From Proteus cibi (lineage in GTDB: Bacteria > Pseudomonadota > Gammaproteobacteria > Enterobacterales > Enterobacteriaceae): a DNA stretch of 64,000 nt. This document shows positions 19,213-28,567 of the stretch, in pieces. The translations under genes were made by a program, and so were the position numbers. Where the stretch lies: assembly GCF_003144405.1 (NCBI RefSeq), contig NZ_PENW01000005.1, forward strand, positions 62,001 to 126,000, read 5' to 3'. The notes under the pieces are model-generated. The model ran no database searches and had not been told where the DNA came from. It was given only the letters and a program-made list of their open reading frames with translations. Position 1 is the stretch's first letter. Each line of letters opens with the position of its first letter.

Positions 19213-20136
19213 TTATTTTTTATTTGTATTTAATATTAAATACTCAAATGCCTCCTTGGCATATCGAGCTGCTCTAAATATGGCTTTATGATCTTCTTTA
19301 AGTATTTTTAACCATGATGCAATATAACTTTCATGTTGCAAATGACCTTGAATACCTAATTCAGCACATAAAAAAGCCGATCCAATTTCTGCAATAAGTT
19401 CCTCAAAAGCATAAACTGGGTTACTCATTTTTTGAGATAACAGAGCCATTATTCCTTTTCTAGCAAGTCTTGAACTATGACCTGTTGAATGCACCAATTC
19501 ATGAAGTAATGTGCAATAGTAATCTTCCACTGAATGAAACTGCCCCATTTCTGGGATAACAATATGATCATTTTTCGTGTGATAATAAGCACTATCTTGA
19601 TAACGATGTATCACGGGTACACTACTACTTATCACCACACTCTCCGCTCTATCAATACGTTCAACATCAGGAAGAACGGGCTTTTTAGCATAAAAATGCT
19701 CTGGCAAATTTTCACATTGTTCAATATTAAAGAGATGGAAACGTGCCATAAAACAGCGTGATGAATGAGTTAATTTATCTTCAGCCTCTGTTGCCTCACT
19801 ATCTAATCTATCTTCAGTAAAAGGTTTAAATAACGTGACTAATGTAGATTTTTCACCTCTGCGAACACTACCTCCTGCACATCTTGCTTGATTAAACGTC
19901 AACCACCGATTTGAATTAACCCCTTTTTCAATCGCTCCTAGCCATAACAGCATGACATTAATACCACTGTAATATCGTCCCGTTGCTGCATTAACTGGTA
20001 GCCCTTCATTTTCTGTATCCCAAGTTTTACGCCAAGGTTCTGTTCCTTTTTCTAACGCTTCGATAATCTTATTTGTCACTATGTGATAAAGATCGTTTTG
20101 CTGTGAGGATGTACGACCTATTAATTCCTTTTTCAT
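19213..20136 (-). CDS. ArdC-like antirestriction protein (ssDNA-binding plus zincin domain)
   Basis: About 307 aa. The N-terminal DUF1738/ArdC-N domain has EALEKGTEPWRKTW, NAATGRYYSGINVMLLW and GEKSTLVTLFK. The C-terminal metallopeptidase domain has the zinc motif HELVHSTGH and then the third-ligand region YAFEELIAEIGSAFLCAELG. ArdC proteins bind single-stranded DNA and protect incoming conjugative DNA from type I restriction. The ATG at 20136 with AGGA seven bases upstream is preferred over the in-frame TTG two codons earlier. A structured repeat (20229-20305) lies upstream. It may act early in a new host. Confidence 0.9.
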   Translation of the reverse strand: MKKELIGRTSSQQNDLYHIVTNKIIEALEKGTEPWRKTWDTENEGLPVNAATGRYYSGINVMLLWLGAIEKGVNSNRWLTFNQARCAGGSVRRGEKSTLVTLFKPFTEDRLDSEATEAEDKLTHSSRCFMARFHLFNIEQCENLPEHFYAKKPVLPDVERIDRAESVVISSSVPVIHRYQDSAYYHTKNDHIVIPEMGQFHSVEDYYCTLLHELVHSTGHSSRLARKGIMALLSQKMSNPVYAFEELIAEIGSAFLCAELGIQGHLQHESYIASWLKILKEDHKAIFRAARYAKEAFEYLILNTNKK

Positions 20137-20228
20137 AGGCAATTCCTGTTAAAAAAAGGGAATTGCCACCAAATAGGGAAGCAATTCCCATTTGGGGTGA
20201 AATAAAGAAAATTGATTTAATGAATATT

Positions 20229-20305
20229 GCAATCGCCCTAAGGCATTCCTTTCAGATTGCGGAAATATTGGCTGTTGTTATAAACAACGAATTAACGGGT
20301 AAACG
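20229..20305. repeat. Structured repeat, copy A
   Basis: GCAATC-GCCCTAAGGC-...-GATTGC forms an outer stem, followed by TTGGCTGTTGTT-ATA-AACAAC, a second hairpin, and GGGTAAACG. Related copies are at 21772-21872 and 60668-60775. It lies in the leader of ardC, on the plus strand in the same orientation as the other copies. Confidence 0.7.
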
Positions 20306-20341
20306 TTATTAATTTGATGTGCTATAAACAAGTTTGTTTTA

Positions 20342-21232
20342 TTAATCATTAATATCAAGTTTATTGTAGACACGCTCAACATAACACCCTCGCCCATCAC
20401 CATGTCCTAAATCCATAGAGACCATTGCCTTAGCTTCATCATCGCTCATTCCATTATTTTTATGATAATCCATTGCATTCACTGCCCACGCATAGCGTAA
20501 ACTATGAGGTGCATATTTACCTGTTAATCCAGCATTTCTGACAACATTTCGATAGCGATCTATGGCAGATTTTAAATCGGGTTTATCAATCAATTTACCG
20601 TTAGATTGGGAAGCTAAATTCAAAGCTTGATTGACGACATATAACATTTTGTCACGATCAATAATGGTCGTATCTCTAGGTCTTCCCCCTTTTGTACCAA
20701 AAACAACACGAACACTTTTCTCACCTTGGATCAGAGCGCGTTGCCATGTTTTTAATGACTTTGCTGACTGTATCGCCTCTTCGGTGCGTAACCCAAAACA
20801 ACGTGCAAGTTGCATGGTCATTGCAACTCCCACATCTTGCTTTTCTACATGATAAATAGCAGATAAATACCGTTCTTCGCTAATAGCCACTTTCGTGCCA
20901 TCACGGCTCGCATTTGATAAACCAAGCGCATGATTACTTAGCTTCTCATGTTGAGGTGAGGCAAGCTTTGTTCTGCCAGCAACCGCTAAAATATTCCTAA
21001 TGCCTGCCATTTCGTTTTGAAGTGTTCTTTTGGAAATGCCTTCTTCCTGACGGCTTTTGATATAAAGCTCGATATGATTTGTTTTGATATGTTTTACATC
21101 ACGAATTTGAATATTCAGTTTTGCCATTCTATCGGCAATACGAGAAGCGAGTTTCAAGCGATCCGCAACGGTTTTAAAACTTCCGCCTCCTTGTTTTGCT
21201 AATGTAGTTAATTGTTTGCTTAATTTGGACAA
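20342..21232 (-). CDS. Second tyrosine recombinase (Phage_int_SAM_2 / Integrase_1 type)
   Basis: About 296 aa starting at a TTG (21232) that has a perfect GGAGG six bases upstream; an alternative start at 21286 lacks such support. Catalytic residues: Arg in CFGLRTEEAIQSAK, Lys in FGTKGGRPRDTT, HxxR in APHSLRYAWAV, His in DLGHGDGRGCYVERVY with Tyr in the same block. This compact family is common in ICEs and plasmids; its role beside the main integrase is unknown. A near-identical copy supplies the N-terminal part of the chimeric pseudogene at 57661-58803. Confidence 0.88.
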   Translation of the reverse strand: MSKLSKQLTTLAKQGGGSFKTVADRLKLASRIADRMAKLNIQIRDVKHIKTNHIELYIKSRQEEGISKRTLQNEMAGIRNILAVAGRTKLASPQHEKLSNHALGLSNASRDGTKVAISEERYLSAIYHVEKQDVGVAMTMQLARCFGLRTEEAIQSAKSLKTWQRALIQGEKSVRVVFGTKGGRPRDTTIIDRDKMLYVVNQALNLASQSNGKLIDKPDLKSAIDRYRNVVRNAGLTGKYAPHSLRYAWAVNAMDYHKNNGMSDDEAKAMVSMDLGHGDGRGCYVERVYNKLDIND

Positions 21233-21570
21233 ATAAGTCCTCCACAATCCTATTTTTATATATAAAACAAAACTCCCTGACGGCATGGTTATATTTTCAC
21301 TTTAGCGGGTATCTGTGCATCAGGGCGACAATAAGTTGAGTTTTTACGAGGCTCCCCAGCTCTCAGAGCTGTTCGCGGTATAAACCGTCCTGATAAATAA
21401 AATCAGACTACCTCCATCTATCAGCTTTCGCTGATATTGCCATCGATACCGAGCTAATTTCTCCTTTAATTTATCGAGTGAGTTGTCCTTAATATTGTCA
21501 CTACGAGTGTGTCAGACTGTAGTTATCATTGAAAAAGTAGATACCATAAGCCAAAACGTGCTGTTTGCGC

Positions 21571-21616
21571 GTAGCGTCACTTGGTATCGCTTACGCTTTT
21601 ACACAAGTGACGCTAC
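21571..21616. repeat. 13-bp perfect inverted repeat
   Basis: GTAGCGTCACTTG (21571-21583) and CAAGTGACGCTAC (21604-21616) with a 20-base loop. The duplicate region at about 60590 lacks this hairpin and about 110 bases around it. Confidence 0.85.
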
Positions 21617-21771
21617 ATCGCTCCTATCGCTTAATGCTCCTCTTGCAGATGGTTTTATTACATCAGTCATAACAGAGCATCTCAAATAGCGCAGGTGGCA
21701 TCTTCATTGTTCGTATTATCTTGCGTTATCACCCGAAGGTATCATCTCTCAGATAATGATGATGTGAGCTT

Positions 21772-21872
21772 GCGATTGCCCTAAGGCGCTTCTTTCAAAT
21801 CGCGAGTGCAATAATGAGCACAGAAGCATTGGCTGTTGTTAAAACAACGAGGTAATAATTGAAGAGTAAACG
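21772..21872. repeat. Structured repeat, copy B
   Basis: GCGATT-GCCCTAAGGC-...-AATCGC, then GTTGTT-AA-AACAAC, ending in GAGTAAACG. Relative to copy A, two stem positions change on both sides (A-T to G-C, C-G to T-A), so pairing is kept. Confidence 0.7.
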
Positions 21873-22119
21873 ATAGGGATACTTAGTAGGTAGGTTAAAT
21901 TATTTTCTCAATACTCCATATTAATTTTATTAAAAAAGGTCAATTAAATATTTCAAAAAAACCATATACAAAAAAACAATAACAATTAATTTAATTCATT
22001 TGATTTATTAAATATTAATTTAAATTTATTCTTGAATAAATATTTATTAATGTTAAAAATAAAATCGATGAATTTATTCTATTTTATCTATCCATATAAA
22101 AATTTATATTAGAGGTTTT

Positions 22120-22500
22120 ATGACAGATATTAATGAAACGAAAAAAAAGAGTTTTTGGTTCTTTGATGGATCTGATTTCTTCGAGTTTTTAAGAAGAACG
22201 ATGTCTTTAATTTCCCCCTCTATGGTTGTTGTCTTTATGCTATCTCTTGGTGCTTTATTTAGTAAAGACAAATTCGGAAGTGATTCATATCAATATAAAA
22301 TCCTTATAGGCGGTGTAGTCGTCTTTATTACGCTAATTATTTTAGCTATTTTTCACGATTTACATAAAAATTACAGCAAGGTGAATGTTAATTACCTATG
22401 TAAACTCATTATTGGAACTGCAACCATGTATTTATGCGGCGCAATCATTTATGTTAGTGTTATCAATGCTGAAAGTATGTATTCTTTAATAAAGGGTTAA
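22120..22500 (+). CDS. Small inner-membrane protein convergent with traG (exclusion candidate)
   Basis: 126 aa. A polar N-terminus (MTDINETKKKSFWFFDG) is followed by three membrane segments at about 33-51, 61-79 and 92-114. AGAGG precedes the ATG. No family recognised. It lies tail to tail with traG and is kept, with some substitutions, in the tandem remnant (61016-61396). In SXT/R391 elements entry exclusion proteins are small inner-membrane proteins encoded by traG and act on TraG, so an exclusion role is a reasonable hypothesis from position, size and topology, but is not shown by sequence similarity. Confidence 0.75.
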   Translation: MTDINETKKKSFWFFDGSDFFEFLRRTMSLISPSMVVVFMLSLGALFSKDKFGSDSYQYKILIGGVVVFITLIILAIFHDLHKNYSKVNVNYLCKLIIGTATMYLCGAIIYVSVINAESMYSLIKG

Positions 22501-22541
22501 TATCTATAAGTTCATTATTATTAATTTTTTTGTAGATAATA

Positions 22542-22581
22542 ATGGAGCAAAATAATTATATCATTTTATTTTTTGCTCCAT
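22542..22581. terminator. Bidirectional terminator between the small membrane gene and traG
   Basis: ATGGAGCAAAA (22542-22552) pairs with TTTTGCTCCAT (22571-22581) between two convergent genes. The same arrangement occurs in the remnant near 61437-61474. Confidence 0.8.
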
Positions 22582-22603
22582 ATTATTCTGATAAATTAAA
22601 CAA

Positions 22604-24115
22604 TTATTTTTTTATAATACCCTTTTTAACCGCATCCATCATTGCCAAACCACCTTGAGAACCTGCTTGTTGTGTACCTTTTGAACCACTTGAAATAACT
22701 GAAGACACCGCAAATCCAAGATTTACGCCACTCCAACTTACGGCACCAAACCAGAAAAGCGGTAACACGATATACATAGCGCCAAGCACTAAATTCATGA
22801 TCCAACCATCAGAACCAGTACTTGCTAACCAAATATTAAAATCACCGCGATACCCTTTGTAACTCGCATATAGTAATTCAATCAATTTATCATCTAACCA
22901 ACTAGCTAATGCCCACCAAAACGGCACAAATAGCCATGCGAACATCACAAAGGTAAGTGTAATAATTATTTTGGGTTCATAAGCACTCAGCAACAAAACC
23001 AGCGGAATAATGATAACCAAAGCCATTAGTAAAATCGCATGGATCATCGGTAAACTTTGGCGCAATGCATCAAAAGCAGGTAGTTGTGTCGTTTGAGCTA
23101 AGAATGTCCCTAGACTGCTAATAGCCTGTTTTATTCCTGTATCAATACTTGTGCTTTGCCCTTGCTGGTTGCCCATCATATAAGTGTCACCACTACTGGC
23201 TAAATGGATACTTTGAGGACTCACTAACCAACGTAATAATCCCTCTTCCCAATTATCAGGTGACTTGGCTTTCATCATATTAATGGTGCGTGGTTCGAAA
23301 TGAGCTAATAAACGCTTTTTTAAGCCTTGAGTCGTCGAATTCCACCATGCTTTACATGTTGGGTAACCGCCACGACCGACATTGGCATATCCGCTATCTC
23401 GATTTTCATTATAGGACCATGCTTGTTGGGGGGATGTTGCGGTGTAGTAATCGTAATAGCCGATTGTATTCAAAAAATAATCAGAGCCAATCCAATTAGC
23501 ACCCTCCATTATTTGAGGTGATAATCCAGAATGAAGATTTTTTAACTTATAATATGCTTTGACATAGCATTGATTCGCAAACGCTTGTACTTCTTGGCGA
23601 AGAATAGGATCTATTAATTGAGTATTCTGTACTTCAAAACGTAGCAATCGAAAATCATTACTACAAGGGATCGTCGCGATAGTTGCATGCGTCACGCCTT
23701 TAGATAATGAATGAACTAGATACCACCACAAAGGTACTTTTGCCGTTTGTCCGTTTAATTCTGCGATTAGCGTGCCATACCCAGAATCCGCAGGTATCGG
23801 CACATTAATACTACATTGCGCCGAACGAGCACGATCAAAATGTAATGTAGAAACATTGATTTCCCACAGAGGAACAGTGCAAAATATCATCACTATAAAC
23901 GCAACATAGAGCGTATTTTCCATACGCGATAAGACTAAAATCCCTTTATTACCTTCATCCTCTCCCTCTTCTCGTGCTTTTAACCAAATCCCTGCAATTT
24001 TAATCGCTAATGGAAGGGTAAAAAGACCTGTTGTGGTAATGAGCATCCACAATGAATTATTAATCAGCCAAGCCATAAAAAGTAATACAAGTTCAAGATA
24101 ACTCTCTGTCGTCAT
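22604..24115 (-). CDS. traG: TraG N-terminal-domain protein of the ICE mating apparatus
   Basis: 503 aa. Membrane segments lie near 10-45 and 68-85, and again near 355-410 and 440-465. The middle soluble part has PIPADSGYGTLIAELNG and CYVKAYYKL, as in TraG_N proteins of PFGI-1-like ICEs. It works in mating-pair stabilisation at the inner membrane. It is the last gene of the tra series, two bases after the TIGR03755 gene. The last 65 codons recur at 61503-61702. Confidence 0.88.
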   Translation of the reverse strand: MTTESYLELVLLFMAWLINNSLWMLITTTGLFTLPLAIKIAGIWLKAREEGEDEGNKGILVLSRMENTLYVAFIVMIFCTVPLWEINVSTLHFDRARSAQCSINVPIPADSGYGTLIAELNGQTAKVPLWWYLVHSLSKGVTHATIATIPCSNDFRLLRFEVQNTQLIDPILRQEVQAFANQCYVKAYYKLKNLHSGLSPQIMEGANWIGSDYFLNTIGYYDYYTATSPQQAWSYNENRDSGYANVGRGGYPTCKAWWNSTTQGLKKRLLAHFEPRTINMMKAKSPDNWEEGLLRWLVSPQSIHLASSGDTYMMGNQQGQSTSIDTGIKQAISSLGTFLAQTTQLPAFDALRQSLPMIHAILLMALVIIIPLVLLLSAYEPKIIITLTFVMFAWLFVPFWWALASWLDDKLIELLYASYKGYRGDFNIWLASTGSDGWIMNLVLGAMYIVLPLFWFGAVSWSGVNLGFAVSSVISSGSKGTQQAGSQGGLAMMDAVKKGIIKK

Positions 24116-24116
24116 C

Positions 24117-25532
24117 TTAATGATCTACCTTCTGATTTAGCTGATAGATTGCCTTATCACTTTGTATGATGGTCTGATGAACACCATTTTCAGCATCACG
24201 GCTTTCTTGTCGGCTTAACACCATTAACAGCGTGTTATTGCTAATAGATTTACGAATTTCCATTTCATTTTTTAATGCCAAAATTTCTCTATCGAGGAAA
24301 GCAAGACGGCGATCCGTTTCTTCTAATGCTATTTTATGCTCAGCAACATGAGGTTCTGATTGTCCTACAATCAACATTCTTCGCATACCAAGTGCCGTTG
24401 AAATGGTATCTGACATTGCCAATTCACCTGCCAAACGTTGTACTAATGCCACATTATCAGGATCCTCTTTTAGCGCTTGAATAACGCCTCTTGATACCGC
24501 TAAATCGCCTGTTTTTAATTGTGCTAAATTTGTCGAATTTGGCTTTAAATGCCCATTCACAAGCTTAACTAATAGAGCCATGTTCTTTTGTGTCGTTTCT
24601 TCAAGCATCGGTGAAAAACCAACGCCTACCGTTGACGTACCTGATTTATTTTCTTCGCCTCCGCTACGACATTCTTTTGTTTCAGAACAAGTGCGGATCG
24701 CCCTATCTCCCAATACACTCACAACCGCTTTCGCAGCTTCGTCACTGGTTTTATAACGTCGGCAAAGAGAGCCTTTGCAAGCGGACTCATTAACCGGATG
24801 ATGGCTTGTGATGGGCTGTTTATTCAGTATATTAAAACCGGCTTTTGCTAAATCATAAGTGGGCTTAATCGCAGGCTGACCGATACCGCCTCGCTTTTTA
24901 CCACCAATCCACCTAACACCTTCTTTCCCTGTTGAGGTTTTCAATTGATTATCGGCACTGACTGCATCTGATGTGGTTGCGACAACTCGTTTAAACTCTT
25001 CTCCAATAGCGGACTGCGTCCATTGATTTGAATAGGCATAATCCGCCATTTTCTGCGACATTTTTTGGCAATTGAGTTGGGCTTTATCGAATGAAACACT
25101 AGCTTGTAATACACCGTTAGTGAGCAACTCATAAAGACCAGGATTAGCACGCTGAATAATCATGGCAGGTAAACTGGCAACAGCACCCGTAGCGCTATTG
25201 ATGACATTGCTCATCATATCTTTAAAACCACGCGTGGCACCATTTAGCTGATTTTTAACTGTAGTATTGATATCAAAATTACCGCACATTAAGTCGCTAT
25301 TCCAACCCAGACCAATACTGAGTTTTTGCATATTACTGTGACTCGGCGGTTGTGAAATCACCGTTCCACCGCCTATGGTATAAAATAAGTAATCACTAAT
25401 TGCCCCTTTCATGCCTTTACTGGAGTCCGTGCTGACAACATGGCTATCGACCTCAAAAGTAGCAATAGCAGGAAAACTCAAGGCAAAATATCCCACCACA
25501 ACACGGCTATAAAGCCAGCTTTTATCTTTCAT
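24117..25532 (-). CDS. ICE conjugation protein, TIGR03755/PFL_4711 family (TraH-like)
   Basis: 471 aa with a signal peptide (cut near PAIATFEVDSH). Conserved blocks seen: YTIGGGTVISQPPS, GLGWNSDLMCGNFDINTTVKNQLNG, and LNCQKMSQKMADY. Many Cys are present, fitting an exported protein. The C-terminal third is a predicted coiled region. This family is part of the F-type-like mating pore of MPF-G systems. It lies between the TIGR03756 and traG genes, the normal order. Confidence 0.88.
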   Translation of the reverse strand: MKDKSWLYSRVVVGYFALSFPAIATFEVDSHVVSTDSSKGMKGAISDYLFYTIGGGTVISQPPSHSNMQKLSIGLGWNSDLMCGNFDINTTVKNQLNGATRGFKDMMSNVINSATGAVASLPAMIIQRANPGLYELLTNGVLQASVSFDKAQLNCQKMSQKMADYAYSNQWTQSAIGEEFKRVVATTSDAVSADNQLKTSTGKEGVRWIGGKKRGGIGQPAIKPTYDLAKAGFNILNKQPITSHHPVNESACKGSLCRRYKTSDEAAKAVVSVLGDRAIRTCSETKECRSGGEENKSGTSTVGVGFSPMLEETTQKNMALLVKLVNGHLKPNSTNLAQLKTGDLAVSRGVIQALKEDPDNVALVQRLAGELAMSDTISTALGMRRMLIVGQSEPHVAEHKIALEETDRRLAFLDREILALKNEMEIRKSISNNTLLMVLSRQESRDAENGVHQTIIQSDKAIYQLNQKVDH

Positions 25533-25544
25533 ACACTTTCCTTG

Positions 25545-26486
25545 TTATTGAAAATTAAAGCTATACAGAAAAAACTGTCCTCGACGTTTACAGCATTTGT
25601 AAGGTTGCCAAAGTGCCCACGCATAACCGCCATCATTCGCAATAGGTTGAGCATCATCAGGAAAAGTAGAACAAGAAGAGGACGTTGAAGGCGAAAGTCT
25701 TTGCCATTTGTGATTACGAGTGCCTCTATTTTCAGTAACAGACTCTGGCGCCCAATATCCATGATAAGAATGGCTTATTAACGGTTGATAAACATGAAGC
25801 TGTCCGGTTCGTGTCACAATATCAATAGCCCGTTGAGCCACAACCGCCGAGGCTTTGTAGTCATTTACTTGTGTCACAAAACCACTGCGAGGATAAATAT
25901 TGCCCCACATATTGCCTTTAACTGTGGAGCCTATTTCACGCATATTTGGGATCAGCGCTTCGGGATAAAGAGATTCAGGCAAGCCAGAACGCCACATCAA
26001 CCCATCGAGTGTACTGAGAAAGTAAGGCATAAAAGCATTAATTGGGCTAGAACAAGCATAATTTATTTGCCCCATAAATTGCCCAAATATAGGAGACGCT
26101 AATGCAGGATGCCCAATCACATCCGCATTTTTAAAATGTAGGTTATTTTTATTTCTCACTCGTTTTTGTTTATTAGCACCGCCACCTTCAGCAAAGCCCG
26201 ATATTCCTATTCCTAATGATGACATTTCTGCCCATGGATTGCTTCCTGTTTGGTCGTAACTAGAAACAACCGCATTAGGAATATAGTGACTGACTTTTAC
26301 TGATGTTTTTACTGAGCACCCAAATGGTGTGCAGAATAGCCAGTAACAGATCCCCATAATTTTGTATTCCAAACAGTGTGGTGATAATGCACTTGCAATA
26401 ATTTGAGCTGAGTTAATCGCGTTTGCTGATATGGGGTGAAAAGTAAGACAAAGTGCAAACACACTAAACTGCTTTAATCGCCCCAT
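25545..26486 (-). CDS. ICE conjugation protein, TIGR03756/PFL_4710 family (TraU-like)
   Basis: 313 aa with a signal peptide ending near SANAIN. Cysteine-rich N-terminal part (SPHCLEYKIMGICYWLFCTPFGC) resembles TraU-like proteins. Other blocks are VVSSYDQTGSNPWAEM and YACSSPINAFMPYFLSTLDG. It is exported and needed for the mating pore. Its start overlaps the TIGR03757 stop by one base. Confidence 0.88.
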   Translation of the reverse strand: MGRLKQFSVFALCLTFHPISANAINSAQIIASALSPHCLEYKIMGICYWLFCTPFGCSVKTSVKVSHYIPNAVVSSYDQTGSNPWAEMSSLGIGISGFAEGGGANKQKRVRNKNNLHFKNADVIGHPALASPIFGQFMGQINYACSSPINAFMPYFLSTLDGLMWRSGLPESLYPEALIPNMREIGSTVKGNMWGNIYPRSGFVTQVNDYKASAVVAQRAIDIVTRTGQLHVYQPLISHSYHGYWAPESVTENRGTRNHKWQRLSPSTSSSCSTFPDDAQPIANDGGYAWALWQPYKCCKRRGQFFLYSFNFQ

Positions 26487-26884
26487 TATTGGTGCTCCAA
26501 AAATTCAGTGAGATGTTTTTCAGCCAGAACAACATCTGTTGTGCCATAAACCACATAGCGATCATCAAAAACAACCGCAGGATATTTCGCGAGTTTCAAT
26601 GAATAAGCGTGAAGAACACCTTGATAAGCTTGTGTGATTTGTTGCTGTTTTTGTTGCCAATTTGCTGACTGAATAATACTTCTCACTTGCTGTTCTGCTT
26701 GCTTGGGATCACGCGATAAATCATTAAATAATTGCTTTTGAATAATATCAGGTGAATCCAAATAAATAATTTGGTTATCTTCAGTATTAAGTAAAGGAAT
26801 ATTGCTATCAGTGTAGATAGTAGTTGATGCAACTGATTGAGTTGAAAGCACTAATAATAAAATTAATAGTTTTGGTGGTTTCAT
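26486..26884 (-). CDS. ICE conjugation protein, TIGR03757/PFL_4709 family
   Basis: 132 aa with a signal peptide (MKPPKLLILLLVLSTQSVAS). The mature part has TIYTDSNIPL and PAVVFDDRYVVYGTTDVVLA, the pattern of this small periplasmic family with a thioredoxin-like fold. It is coupled to the TIGR03756 gene. The 340 AT-rich bases upstream separate it from the plus-strand cargo gene at 27226. Confidence 0.85.
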   Translation of the reverse strand: MKPPKLLILLLVLSTQSVASTTIYTDSNIPLLNTEDNQIIYLDSPDIIQKQLFNDLSRDPKQAEQQVRSIIQSANWQQKQQQITQAYQGVLHAYSLKLAKYPAVVFDDRYVVYGTTDVVLAEKHLTEFLEHQ

Positions 26885-27225
26885 AAAGCACCCTGTAAAA
26901 AGAAAAGGTATAGGGTGCTTATATTTAATTATTAAAACATTAATTAATCAAAACTTGGTAATTTAAAGTTAATTTTAAAAAACTAGTTAACTTTATATGA
27001 TTAAGTACATATAACTAGGTATTATTGCCAAATAAATTATAGTTATATTTCTAAAATTGATACTTATGTTTTACTTCGTAAATTTTCATTATGTTATATT
27101 TATAAGAAAATGATAGAAAATCATTACCACCTAAAAAAGAATGTAAACTATCACCATCTGAAATTATTAAAAAAATGTAAGTAATAAATCATACCTTACA
27201 TAACAACTTATAAATCAGGATTTTT
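26885..27225. other. AT-rich intergenic stretch before the HAD-phosphoribosyltransferase gene
   Basis: No gene seen. It must hold the start signals of two divergent genes. It is distinctly more AT-rich than the tra genes on its left, consistent with imported cargo. Confidence 0.5.
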
Positions 27226-28542
27226 ATGAAAGCTATAATATTTGATTTAGATAATACTTTATTTAAAACAGACCATTGTCAGGTGTATCTTCGTAGCAAA
27301 GCAGGAAGATCCGTCATTCCACAATTGATTAAAGATGGTAAAGTTAAAGTAAGACCTATAAACGATAGAATAATTAATTTTGTCAATAAACTAATAAACA
27401 ATAAAAATTGCGATGTCTATATTTTTTCTGACTCACCCAAAAATTATTGCTTAAGTATTTTAGAGTATCATAATGTCAACATTAATAGTGATAATGTTTA
27501 TGGAAGTCAACATAAACCAACAGCAGAAGATAGTTATATATTAGATAGTTACAAAGATGTTATTATTATTGGTGATAGTCCAAAAGATATTTATTTCGCA
27601 CATATAAATTCAGCTATATCTGTACTAATTGGTAATTTTAATGAGAGTGAAATTAATTATTATAAATTTTGGACTAAGCCAACTACTATTATTACAAAAA
27701 AATTACAATTAGAATCATATATTGAACTATTTTTATCAGATTCTATTCAATTCTCCAAACCAGAAATTTCGACTAATTATATTACCGCAGATCCTAACAC
27801 AGCAGATATTTCTAGTTTAAATTTAGATAGGATAGGATATTCTTTTGAATATTGGCCTAACCCAAATGATTGGGGAGATGATAGCCATAAAAAAAAGGTA
27901 TGGTTTGAAGTCCAACGTTCAATAAAAGTTAGTAAGTATTTAACAGAAACAGAAATTGAGGAAGGTAAAGCAGTATCTTTTTATAATCAAAACGGAACAA
28001 TAGGAGAAGGAAGGCCATTTCGTAAATTAGCTTATAGTTATTATTTAGAATTTAAAAAATGGCTTCTTAGTAATAAAATCAGAGGAAGAATTTATTTAGT
28101 TGCAACACCAAGCTCTGTACCTTTTGAATGTAATAAATCATCACCTATACAAATATTAATCGATTTATGGTCTACATATGCCTTTCATAATAAAGATGAG
28201 CTTGGTTGTGAAATAATCCCACGCGCAATAGTAGAAAGATTTTGGCCAACAAAACCTGCCCATATGTCAAACGGAAGAAGAGAAATAGAACCACATTTAG
28301 AAACATTAGGCATATATTCAGAAGCAAAAAAATTCGAGGACCCAGATGCTGTTATTATAATCGATGATGTTGTCACCTCAGGAACTCAAATGAAAGCAGT
28401 TGCAACTCTATTATCTGAAGCTGAAATGTACCCAGCAGATACACCAGTTTATGGCTATGCATTAGTTAAAACAACTCGCCCTAACTCAACTCTTGAAGAG
28501 CTACTTCATGAATTTAGTAATGCTGAAAAAGGTGGCGCTTAA
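27226..28542 (+). CDS. HAD-like phosphatase fused to a phosphoribosyltransferase domain (cargo)
   Basis: 438 aa. The HAD domain has the nucleophile motif IIFDLDNTLF (Asp7, Asp9) and the late motif VIIIGDSPKDIYFA (about 113-126). The C-terminal domain has the PRPP-binding motif IIDDVVTSGTQ (about 378-388) of type I phosphoribosyltransferases. The gene is in plus orientation inside the minus-strand tra series and AT-rich, so it is an insertion. The domain order equals that of the ShosT-like protein at 44068-45330, but no DprA-like gene accompanies it. Function unknown; a toxin or nucleotide-modifying defence enzyme is plausible. Confidence 0.85.
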   Translation: MKAIIFDLDNTLFKTDHCQVYLRSKAGRSVIPQLIKDGKVKVRPINDRIINFVNKLINNKNCDVYIFSDSPKNYCLSILEYHNVNINSDNVYGSQHKPTAEDSYILDSYKDVIIIGDSPKDIYFAHINSAISVLIGNFNESEINYYKFWTKPTTIITKKLQLESYIELFLSDSIQFSKPEISTNYITADPNTADISSLNLDRIGYSFEYWPNPNDWGDDSHKKKVWFEVQRSIKVSKYLTETEIEEGKAVSFYNQNGTIGEGRPFRKLAYSYYLEFKKWLLSNKIRGRIYLVATPSSVPFECNKSSPIQILIDLWSTYAFHNKDELGCEIIPRAIVERFWPTKPAHMSNGRREIEPHLETLGIYSEAKKFEDPDAVIIIDDVVTSGTQMKAVATLLSEAEMYPADTPVYGYALVKTTRPNSTLEELLHEFSNAEKGGA

Positions 28543-28567
28543 ACCTTAATTAAAATACTTTTCTTGC

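Larger units (their letters stand above)
21268..22119. other. Long structured non-coding region between the second integrase and the small membrane protein
   Basis: About 850 bases with no convincing gene. It contains CAGCTC-TCA-GAGCTG near 21357-21373, TATCAGC-TTTC-GCTGATA near 21419-21436, a 13-bp inverted repeat at 21571-21616, the structured repeat copy B (21772-21872), and then an AT-rich stretch (21900-22100) that should hold the promoter of the gene at 22120. The region is duplicated with few changes at 60278-61005, which shows conservation at DNA level without a reading frame. Confidence 0.65.

Noticed and set aside
21483..21689. 68-codon frame in the structured region
   Set aside because: The duplicate region lacks over 100 bases here, which breaks the frame, and the DNA structure explains the conservation better.
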